DNA of 6,255 nucleotides from Rickettsiales bacterium (GTDB lineage: Bacteria; Pseudomonadota; Alphaproteobacteria; Rickettsiales; UBA3002), in NCBI GenBank assembly GCA_002725445.1, contig PBPD01000147.1:1-6255 (forward strand), written 5' to 3'. Each line of letters opens with the position of its first letter. Positions within the stretch are counted from its first letter, which is position 1. Positions 1 to 5,383 of the stretch are shown here, piece after piece. The position numbers and the translations under genes were made by a program. The notes below the pieces were generated by a model. That model did no database searches and was not told the origin of the DNA. It saw nothing but the letters and a program-made list of their open reading frames with translations.

Positions 1-623
1 CCAATATCGCTAATGTGCAACATGCCACAATGCTCGCGCCCCGGCAGCAGCACATGCCCATATTGTGCGCGGCAGAATGTAACGGTATGTTCTGCCTTGA
101 AAGCTGCGCCCAGCACGGCGCCGCTGTCGCCAGCGATGCCGCTGGGTATGTCTACGGCTACGACTGGAATCTCTGTATTATTAATCGCCTCTATCAACTG
201 ACGCGCGGTACCTTCAATTGGGCGTGAAAGGCCGGTACCAAACAGCGCATCAACAATTAACGCGGCTTCGCCCAATGAGGATACTTCAAATGGCACGCGC
301 TCTACGGTGCAATCCTGCGCGGCCTTTGCGGCATCCCCCGACAATTCAGACTCTTCCACCATACAGGTCACCCGCACAGGCAAATTCGCGGCCTGCAAAG
401 CGCGCGCAATGACAAACCCGTCACCGCCATTATTGCCCGGACCGATCAGCACCAGCACCGGTCGCGCCTCATAATGACTCAAAATATAATCTGCTACGGT
501 GGCAGCCGCCTGCTGCATCAAGGCGTAACTGTTAATGCCACCTTCAATTGTGAGACTGTCGCAGGCTTGCATCTGCGCCACCGACAGTAAAACATGTCCA
601 CTTGCTATCTTTTCACTTATCAT
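1..623 (-). CDS. nnrE: NAD(P)H-hydrate epimerase domain (YjeF N-terminal), 3' end outside window
   Basis: This gene reads leftward and leaves the window, so 207 N-terminal residues are visible. The YjeF_N family epimerises the R and S forms of hydrated NAD(P)H so that a partner dehydratase can restore the cofactor; it acts in the cytosol. Visible family signatures, in order, are GPGNNGGDG (residues 61-69), VDALFGTGLSRPIEG (124-138), VDIPSG (157-162, whose Asp is the likely catalytic acid) and a GHVLLPGREHCG segment (189-200) ending in ISDI, typical of the domain end. The cut falls about where a stand-alone epimerase stops or a bifunctional Nnr continues into its C-terminal ADP/ATP-dependent dehydratase domain, so these cannot be told apart. 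The start is the ATG at 623; a GTG lies one codon upstream and no clear Shine-Dalgarno is seen. It is divergent from slt with about 49 bp between starts. The domain call is secure from the motifs. Confidence 0.93.
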   Translation of the reverse strand, partial: MISEKIASGHVLLSVAQMQACDSLTIEGGINSYALMQQAAATVADYILSHYEARPVLVLIGPGNNGGDGFVIARALQAANLPVRVTCMVEESELSGDAAKAAQDCTVERVPFEVSSLGEAALIVDALFGTGLSRPIEGTARQLIEAINNTEIPVVAVDIPSGIAGDSGAVLGAAFKAEHTVTFCRAQYGHVLLPGREHCGMLHISDI

Positions 624-630
624 CACGTCA

Positions 631-660
631 CTGACATATTAGAACACGTGTCTGAATGAT
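631..660 (+). promoter_or_regulatory. possible promoter for the lytic transglycosylase gene
   Basis: CTGACA (631-636, five of six to the -35 consensus) is followed after 18 bp by AATGAT (655-660, four of six to the -10). The resulting start near 667 would leave a very short leader and fit translation from the ATG at 685 better than from the GTG at 673. A perfect 8 bp palindrome, ACACGTGT (644-651), lies in the spacer. The -10 match is weak, so this is tentative. Confidence 0.3.
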
Positions 661-672
661 AGCACGCAGCAA

Positions 673-2625
673 GTGAAAGACCAAATGCGCAACCTGATTA
701 TTCCTATTATTATGCTTCTGAGCCTGCTGCATATCCCGCATGCGCTGGCGCAAGGTGTGCTTGACGAAAAAACCAGATTAGCGGGGCTACAAGCCATTAA
801 ACAGGCCGAGCGCGATCGTTGGCAGGCGGCACTGGACATTGTAGGCCGCAGCAATCATGCGCTGTTACAACATTTCATGCATTGGCGCTATGCGCTCAAT
901 AAGAATAGCGGCGCCGACTTTGCCGAAATCGCCACCTTTATATTGGCACAGCCACATTGGCCTGAGCAGGATGCATTACGCGTGCGGGCAGAAAGCACCA
1001 TGCTGGATGACGACCCGCCGCCCGATCAGGTGCTGACATTCTTTCAGGCGCGTCCTCCCCTGACAGGGCGCGGCAAACTTGCCAAAGCCATGGCGCTTGG
1101 CAAAAATCATCCACAAACGATTCAGCTTATCAAAGAAGCATGGGTGCAGGGTGATTTCACCGCTGATCACGAGCTGATGATTCGCACACAATATGGCCAC
1201 TTGCTGGATGCAACTGATCATCTGGCACGCATTGAGCATTTGCTTTGGGATGACAAGACCAACGCCGCAGAACAGATGCTGTCGCTGACGCCCAAAACCA
1301 CCCACGCCATGTATAAGGCGCGGATTGCGCTGATTCGCAACAAAAGCAATGTGGATGGGCTGATCAACCAGCTAAGCAGCGGCCAGCGTGCCAATGCAGG
1401 CATTGTGTTTGACCGCATGCGCTGGCGGCACAAACGTGGCTTGCGCAGCGGCGCTGAATCTATGCTCCTGCAACAAAAAAGCGCGCCTCCGAACCCTAAA
1501 AAATGGTGGAAATACCGGGTGCTCTATGCCCGCGATGCCATTGAAGATGGCGAATACCGCAAAGCGCTGCAATTTCTGCAACATCATGGTCTGAGCGAGG
1601 GCTGGGAATATGCCGATGCGCTATGGTTGCAAGGCTGGGTGGAGCTGTCATTTATGAATCAGGCCGACGAAGCCTATAAAAAGTTTTTCACCCTCTATAA
1701 AAATGTCAGCACCCCCATCAGCCGCGCGCGTGGTGCATACTGGGCGGGACGCGCTGCCGAGGCAAATGGCAATCCGACCATTGCGCAAGGCTGGTACCGA
1801 CAAGCCGCGCAATATGGTGTTACTTTTTATGGCCAGCTGGCTATGCGCAAGCTTGGCATAGCGCAGTTGAGCCTGCCTGACCAACTAAGTGCGACGCAAA
1901 GCGAACGCAACCAATTCGCCAATAGCGAGTTAGCCCAGCTTTACCGCATGCTGCTGCAACTGGACTATGATCAGACCGCGCTTGAAGTGCTGACGCATAT
2001 GGCTGAGCATGCCAAAAGCGAGAAAGAACGGTTGTTAGTTGCAGAGCTCGGGCATGCCGCCAGTCAGCCACATCACGGTGTGCGTGCCAGCAAAGAGGCC
2101 CTGCGCGAGAATCAGGTATTACTCAAAACAGGCTGGCCTACAATTACACTGCCAGAGAATATTTCGCTTAAACCTGAATTGGCATTTGCCATTGCCCGGC
2201 AGGAAAGCGAATTTAATCCAAAGGCCGAAAGCCATGCCGGCGCACGCGGGATGATGCAGCTGATGCCCGCCACCGCCCGCAAAGTGGCACGCGATATTAA
2301 TTTCCGCTACAGCCGCAGTAAGTTATTTGACCCACGCTATAATATTGTGCTGGGCTCATCCTATCTGCAAGAACGTATAGATGCCTATGATGGCTCGTAT
2401 ATTCTAGCAATTGCCTCCTATAATGCTGGGCCCGGCAATGTGCGCAGCTGGATAAAGCGCTTTGGCCCACCACCCGCTTCGCTGGAGGCACGTCTTGACT
2501 GGCTGGAAACCATTCCATTCTCGGAAACCCGCAACTATGTGCAACGCGTACTGGAAAACCGCACAGTGTATCGCGCTATGCTTGGCGATAACACGCTGGA
2601 TATTAACGAAGCAATACTGCGCTAG
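673..2625 (+). CDS. slt: soluble lytic murein transglycosylase (Slt type, GH23)
   Basis: The product is a 650-residue periplasmic enzyme expected to cleave the MurNAc-GlcNAc bond of peptidoglycan, leaving 1,6-anhydro-MurNAc ends. An N-terminal signal peptide (hydrophobic stretch about residues 8-24, ending ALA before QG) is followed by a long alpha-helical region with TPR-like helices (about 30-480), as in the Slt70 superhelix. The C-terminal SLT domain starts near 500. It contains ARQES with the catalytic Glu at 511, GMMQLMP (526-532), ASYNAGPG (581-588) and ETIPFSETRNYV (612-623). Length and domain order match the Slt family, and all key motifs are intact. The GTG at 673 gives the longest frame; the in-frame ATG at 685, preceded by GAAAGA at 675-680, gives an equally good signal peptide and may be the true start. 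The stop codon overlaps that of the converging lipoprotein gene. Confidence 0.95.
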   Translation: MKDQMRNLIIPIIMLLSLLHIPHALAQGVLDEKTRLAGLQAIKQAERDRWQAALDIVGRSNHALLQHFMHWRYALNKNSGADFAEIATFILAQPHWPEQDALRVRAESTMLDDDPPPDQVLTFFQARPPLTGRGKLAKAMALGKNHPQTIQLIKEAWVQGDFTADHELMIRTQYGHLLDATDHLARIEHLLWDDKTNAAEQMLSLTPKTTHAMYKARIALIRNKSNVDGLINQLSSGQRANAGIVFDRMRWRHKRGLRSGAESMLLQQKSAPPNPKKWWKYRVLYARDAIEDGEYRKALQFLQHHGLSEGWEYADALWLQGWVELSFMNQADEAYKKFFTLYKNVSTPISRARGAYWAGRAAEANGNPTIAQGWYRQAAQYGVTFYGQLAMRKLGIAQLSLPDQLSATQSERNQFANSELAQLYRMLLQLDYDQTALEVLTHMAEHAKSEKERLLVAELGHAASQPHHGVRASKEALRENQVLLKTGWPTITLPENISLKPELAFAIARQESEFNPKAESHAGARGMMQLMPATARKVARDINFRYSRSKLFDPRYNIVLGSSYLQERIDAYDGSYILAIASYNAGPGNVRSWIKRFGPPPASLEARLDWLETIPFSETRNYVQRVLENRTVYRAMLGDNTLDINEAILR

Positions 2626-2870
2626 TCATCACACCCAATAGACGAAATGTCAGATGTGCCACACATGCCAAAACGTGGCGGGGTGTAGAATGCATCATTG
2701 TCATAATAGCGCTGGGCGTCTACCGCGCGCGACTGCGGCACGGTTGAGTGAGCAGGAACAGGATGGCGCACATCGTATAATTCCCACACCGTGCTACGCT
2801 CTTTTTTGATAGGGCCACCGCACGCCGCAAGAAGAATAACTAAACCACAAATTGCCGTTTTATAACGCAT
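2622..2870 (-). CDS. small predicted outer-membrane lipoprotein, unknown function
   Basis: This is an 82-residue protein that I do not recognise. It has a lipoprotein signal: charged MRYK, hydrophobic residues 5-16, then lipobox LAAC with the acylated Cys at 17. Gly at +2 rather than Asp suggests sorting to the outer membrane. The mature part is about 66 residues, polar, rich in Pro, Tyr and Asp, and carries two more cysteines near its end (in GMCG and IGCDD) that could form a disulfide. There is no second hydrophobic segment. AGGA (2878-2875) lies 4 nt before the ATG, supporting the start. Its TAG stop overlaps the TAG of slt in a shared CTAG (2622-2625), leaving no room for a terminator. 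It is divergent from the Xre-type regulator, which is a candidate controller by position only. The lipobox is clear; the function is unknown. Confidence 0.8.
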   Translation of the reverse strand: MRYKTAICGLVILLAACGGPIKKERSTVWELYDVRHPVPAHSTVPQSRAVDAQRYYDNDAFYTPPRFGMCGTSDISSIGCDD

Positions 2871-2900
2871 ACTTTCCTACTGTCATTCACGTATGTGGTG

Positions 2901-2928
2901 CATATAGATGTAGGCGATAACGTTTCAA
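2901..2928 (-). promoter_or_regulatory. possible promoter for the lipoprotein gene
   Basis: Read on the minus strand, TTGAAA (2928-2923) is followed after 16 bp by TATATG (2906-2901), each four of six to the sigma70 consensus. Transcription would begin near 2894 and give a leader of about 24 nt containing the AGGA ribosome site. This is a weak but well-placed candidate. Confidence 0.35.
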
Positions 2929-3023
2929 TTTGCAACGCCATGTCATACAAAAGGATATTCTGGCAGACCAAACCATGCTTAAATGTCGCGGCAGAAAGCC
3001 ACTACCCATGATGACAAAAAGCT

Positions 3024-3052
3024 TTGTTACATGCCACGTTTACGTGTATTAG
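3024..3052 (+). promoter_or_regulatory. possible promoter and operator for the Xre regulator
   Basis: TTGTTA (3024-3029) and TATTAG (3047-3052) are 17 bp apart, each four of six to consensus. The spacer contains the inverted repeat CACGT-TT-ACGTG (3035-3046), and a perfect 8 bp palindrome TAGCGCTA (3050-3057) overlaps the proposed -10. A second -10-like element, TATGAT (3074-3079), lies nearer the gene but lacks a partner -35. Xre proteins often bind palindromes in their own promoter, so an autoregulatory operator is plausible but unproven. Confidence 0.3.
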
Positions 3053-3063
3053 CGCTACCTGAA

Positions 3064-3092
3064 AACACTGATTTATGATATAGTAAAGTGTT
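3064..3092. repeat. inverted repeat AACACT-N17-AGTGTT before the regulator
   Basis: Perfect 6 bp arms at 3064-3069 and 3087-3092 flank an AT-rich core that holds TATGAT and TATAGT. The right arm ends 15 bp before the preferred ATG at 3108. The layout suits an operator for the adjacent Xre protein. With arms of only 6 bp in AT-rich DNA, chance cannot be excluded. Confidence 0.35.
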
Positions 3093-3107
3093 ATGGAAGA
3101 AACACAC

Positions 3108-3476
3108 ATGCAACTAAGCGATTCGGAGGTAAATGCATATATTGGCGGGCGAATCCGGCAAATGCGTAAACGCACTGGCTTGAGCGCACGTGAGGTGGGT
3201 AAACATACCGGTATTTCGGGGCAACAACTCTATAAGTTTGAAATGGGAACGAACCGTATAAGCGCATCTAACCTTTTCAGGTTAGCTAATTTTTTCAATG
3301 TGGAACCCAACTTCTTCTATGAAGGGTTGCCAGGACTTGCCGAGGGCGATGTGAACGAAGATAATGTCGGACATCTGATTCAGAACTTCCTCAAGGTCGA
3401 CACACAAGACCGCGGTGCGATGTTCAAAGGGTTTGTGAGCACCATTAAAAAGCAGGGTGGATCATCGGGCGGGTGA
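3108..3476 (+). CDS. Xre-family helix-turn-helix transcriptional regulator
   Basis: This is a 122-residue cytosolic DNA-binding protein. The lambda-repressor/Cro-like HTH spans about residues 12-72: a basic first helix (GGRIRQMRKRTGLS), the turn region REVGKHTGIS, a recognition helix GQQLYKFEMG, then NRISASNLFRLANFF and a closing FFYEG, the usual pattern of Xre/SinR-like regulators. The roughly 50-residue tail (from LPGLAEGD) is mostly polar, lacks a recognisable ligand domain and ends in Gly/Ser. The ATG at 3108 is chosen because GGAAGA (3095-3100) lies 7 nt upstream; an in-frame ATG at 3093 adds five residues but has no ribosome site. The gene is divergent from the lipoprotein gene, and its last five codons (including the stop) overlap the converging 530-residue gene. 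Inverted repeats upstream suggest autoregulation. The targets cannot be read from the sequence. Confidence 0.9.
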   Translation: MQLSDSEVNAYIGGRIRQMRKRTGLSAREVGKHTGISGQQLYKFEMGTNRISASNLFRLANFFNVEPNFFYEGLPGLAEGDVNEDNVGHLIQNFLKVDTQDRGAMFKGFVSTIKKQGGSSGG

Positions 3477-5054
3477 TTGCTCATTATCGTTTACGGCAGC
3501 ATATTTGCGCACTGTTACTTCCACGGCTTTCCCATCCAGCCGCATTTGCACCCCCGGCATCGTGAAACTGGCTTTTGGCCCATCAATAATCCGCACAGGC
3601 GTGAAGGTAGTATGCACCCCGCCAAGCGCATCTTGTCGCAAGCTGGCATGCCTCAATGAATATTCGATGAATGAAGGGTCGTAATAATCTGCCACCGGGT
3701 CTTCGGGATGGCGGGTCACGGTGCGGCTGGTCGCTAAGCGCACATCATGCCCTGAGGTATCGTCTTTTTTTTTACCGTCAGGCAGCACAGGTGCGGGGTT
3801 AGGGTATAATAAATTCGCCTCCGTGGTTTCTACATCGTTCAGCGCTTGCCACACCTTGCCTACCTTCGGATGGTTCGTCCAGATCAGCAACTCATTCTCG
3901 CTTACCGGATAAACCGCAGGAAGCTGTGCTTCCTTATGCTTGAAATACTTAGCATAATTGGCACGTGACTGCGCTGTAGCATCTTGCTTGGACACTACAT
4001 AAATCGAGCTGAAATTGCCGCACGGCTTCTCATCATCCAACCGGCAGGTGGCGTTCAGATTCATCGCATAGACTTCTGCCAATGCTTCACGCACCTGAGA
4101 TGCACTATAGCCCTTATTCAGCAGCCCCTGGCTCAGTGCGTTGCACACTTCTTTCACAAAACACGTGCCATAGCTGTAAGCAAAAAAATTGAATTTGCGC
4201 AAATGCAGCTTCAGCTCTTTCAGAGGCAGTCGCTCTCCCGCCTCCCCTTGTAGATACGGCAGTATAAAGCGGTCTGAGAAGGCCTGCGCCTGCTCGCTGA
4301 TTTCGGTATCAGGATCCGCATTATAGGCAAAGGTTTGCGCATTAATGCGTGTGCGATGCGCCACCGGATAGGATACCGCATAAAGCTCTATGGGCTTTTC
4401 GGTAATGCCTGGCTGATATATCTCCAAGCCTCCCAAGGCAAGCTCCGCCTGCTTCATAAAGCCATTGATGGTTTTAGGATTGGCGTGTAAACAACGCGCA
4501 CCGCCCGCACATATAATAGGCGTATGCTCAAAATCGATATGGTCTACCTCTTCAATCGAAGACTGCCAGGTGCCATCAGGCATTTTCTCCACCGTACGTT
4601 TCCACACCTTCACGTCGTCATTGTCCGCTGGCAACGCATGCGCTTCCATCACACCATCTTCCAACATGATTGGATGTTTCTGTTTACGCAACGCGTCATC
4701 AAGCGCCGATACAAGATTGGCCAACGCTACATTATGCTCTGCTGACTCGACCCGGCGCTCCGCATCTGCACCACAGTTAAATACATTTTGTGTTTGGTTC
4801 AGCCTGTTAATATCCAGAAAGGCGGATAAGCCACGCACCACCTCTTGTGTGTCGCATGGAACCAACGTCACTTCTTCCTCACCATCCAGACGAAGATACG
4901 CATTGATAGCATCGATAACGGGCTGCAGATCATCAGAGGGTGCCGCAGCATCCGTTGCATTTTGGGTCAATAGAGAACGAGTAGTAGCAGCTAGCCACGC
5001 GGCAAAGCTCGGATGAGGAGAATCATCTTGCTTTTCATCGTCTAAATAACCCAT
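3462..5054 (-). CDS. 530-residue protein of unknown family, possible alpha/beta-hydrolase-like core
   Basis: I do not recognise this protein. It has no signal peptide or membrane segment, so it is cytosolic unless exported by a specialised system. Residues 1-170 are polar and helical-looking. The central part resembles an alpha/beta-hydrolase core: strand-like TPIICAGG (178-185), IELYAVSYP (222-230), then FNFFAYSYGTCFVKEV (288-303), a nucleophile-elbow-like segment with Ser294 in A-Y-S-Y-G, and SSIYVVSKQD (349-358), whose Asp358 sits where a catalytic acid follows a late strand. Candidate histidines are 395, 436, 449 and 469. A basic-acidic linker (GKKKDD, 427-432), encoded by an A9 run, leads to a C-terminal part of about 100 residues. 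Six of the eight cysteines lie in the central region. The start is the only early Met, with GAG 6 nt upstream and a strong promoter. The hydrolase idea is inference from motif order; the coding call is firm. Confidence 0.85.
   Translation of the reverse strand: MGYLDDEKQDDSPHPSFAAWLAATTRSLLTQNATDAAAPSDDLQPVIDAINAYLRLDGEEEVTLVPCDTQEVVRGLSAFLDINRLNQTQNVFNCGADAERRVESAEHNVALANLVSALDDALRKQKHPIMLEDGVMEAHALPADNDDVKVWKRTVEKMPDGTWQSSIEEVDHIDFEHTPIICAGGARCLHANPKTINGFMKQAELALGGLEIYQPGITEKPIELYAVSYPVAHRTRINAQTFAYNADPDTEISEQAQAFSDRFILPYLQGEAGERLPLKELKLHLRKFNFFAYSYGTCFVKEVCNALSQGLLNKGYSASQVREALAEVYAMNLNATCRLDDEKPCGNFSSIYVVSKQDATAQSRANYAKYFKHKEAQLPAVYPVSENELLIWTNHPKVGKVWQALNDVETTEANLLYPNPAPVLPDGKKKDDTSGHDVRLATSRTVTRHPEDPVADYYDPSFIEYSLRHASLRQDALGGVHTTFTPVRIIDGPKASFTMPGVQMRLDGKAVEVTVRKYAAVNDNEQSPAR
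3765..3773 (-). other. A9 homopolymer inside the 530-residue gene
   Basis: The coding strand has nine consecutive A residues, read as AAA AAA AAA (Lys 428-430) followed by GAC. Gain of one A leads to a TGA after six codons; loss of one A leads to a TAG about ten codons on. Either slip would yield a protein of about 436-440 residues without the C-terminal part. Runs of this length are known to promote polymerase slippage; whether it happens here is unknown. Confidence 0.6.
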
Positions 5055-5104
5055 CGCAATCTCAACCTTGAATTGTATTTCTGATTTATCGACAATTTTT
5101 AATA

Positions 5105-5132
5105 ATTATAACACAACTTAACCTACAGTCAA
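5105..5132 (-). promoter_or_regulatory. strong sigma70-type promoter of the 530-residue gene
   Basis: On the minus strand TTGACT (5132-5127, five of six) is followed by a 16 bp spacer and a perfect TATAAT (5110-5105). Transcription would begin near 5098, giving a leader of about 44 nt. The left arm of the TTAACCTA/TAGGTTAA inverted repeat lies inside the spacer, so a protein bound there would be expected to compete with RNA polymerase. This is the best promoter match in the window. Confidence 0.75.
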
Positions 5133-5174
5133 CTCATCGACTGCTAAATTATTGGTTGCTACCAAATAGGTTAA
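5118..5174. repeat. nested inverted repeats, outer arms TTAACCTA/TAGGTTAA
   Basis: Perfect 8 bp outer arms (5118-5125 and 5167-5174) enclose two smaller inverted repeats: CAGTC/GACTG (5126-5130 and 5139-5143, 8 nt loop) and TTGGT/ACCAA (5152-5156 and 5161-5165, 4 nt loop). The first inner repeat abuts the outer arm. As single-stranded nucleic acid this would fold as a three-way junction; as DNA the outer arms could be paired operator half-sites. It overlaps the -35 and spacer of the minus-strand promoter. Confidence 0.5.
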
Positions 5175-5216
5175 AATAGATTTATCCAGCTGTTTTGTAT
5201 AGCTTTTTTATTTATT

Positions 5217-5222
5217 TATACT
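5217..5222 (+). promoter_or_regulatory. possible -10 element for the sensor gene
   Basis: TATACT (5217-5222, five of six) has only a poor -35 candidate, TTGTAT (5195-5200), 16 bp upstream. A start near 5229 would place the whole inverted-repeat cluster 5240-5337 in the leader RNA. Two further TATACT copies (5305-5310 and 5350-5355) also lack good -35 partners, so the true promoter is undecided. Confidence 0.25.
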
Positions 5223-5239
5223 ATTTGGGTAAACGAAGA

Positions 5240-5337
5240 AATGGGTTTTGCAGCTTGCGGGATAACGCATCTTCAGGTTTAAAAATTTATTAACTTAAAC
5301 CTCTTATACTAGTAACAATAGTAAGACAAACCCCATT
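5240..5337 (+). other. cluster of inverted repeats, possible structured 5' leader of the sensor gene
   Basis: Outer arms AATGGGTTTTG (5240-5250) and CAAACCCCATT (5327-5337) are complementary at ten of eleven positions. They enclose TGCG/CGCA (5256-5259, 5266-5269), a perfect 8 bp AGGTTTAA/TTAAACCT (5275-5282, 5295-5302, 12 nt loop) and TACTA/TAGTA (5307-5311, 5319-5323). An alternative pairing GAAGA/TCTTC (5235-5239, 5270-5274) would compete with the outer arm. It matches no riboswitch class I can recognise. The region is AT-rich, so some of these pairings may be chance. Confidence 0.35.
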
Positions 5338-5383
5338 AAGAATACAACTTATACTTTTAATGGAAGGGTGGTTAGGATTGAAG

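Noticed and set aside
1..412. Plus-strand open frames at the left end
   Set aside because: They are antisense to the epimerase domain, whose family motifs are unmistakable on the minus strand.
976..1305. 109-codon minus-strand open frame inside slt
   Set aside because: It is antisense to a clearly real slt reading frame and has no recognisable protein features.
2974..3052. 25-codon plus-strand open frame upstream of the regulator
   Set aside because: It has no Shine-Dalgarno before its ATG and spans the proposed promoter and palindrome, so translation is unlikely.
3765..3773. Programmed -1 frameshift heptamer A AAA AAG
   Set aside because: The letters occur, but the zero frame reads AAA AAA AAA GAC, so the heptamer is out of the required phase; only plain homopolymer slippage is kept as an idea.
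4465..5016. 183-codon plus-strand open frame
   Set aside because: It lies wholly antisense to the 530-residue gene, has Ser/Thr/Arg-rich low-complexity composition typical of a shadow frame, and shows no ribosome site or family motif.
5188..5209. Terminator-like AGCT/AGCT hairpin followed by T6
   Set aside because: The stem is only 4 bp with a 9 nt loop, and no plus-strand gene ends nearby that would need it.
5225..5302. Possible c-di-GMP (GEMM) riboswitch before the sensor gene
   Set aside because: Isolated words resemble parts of that class, but the conserved core arrangement is absent.
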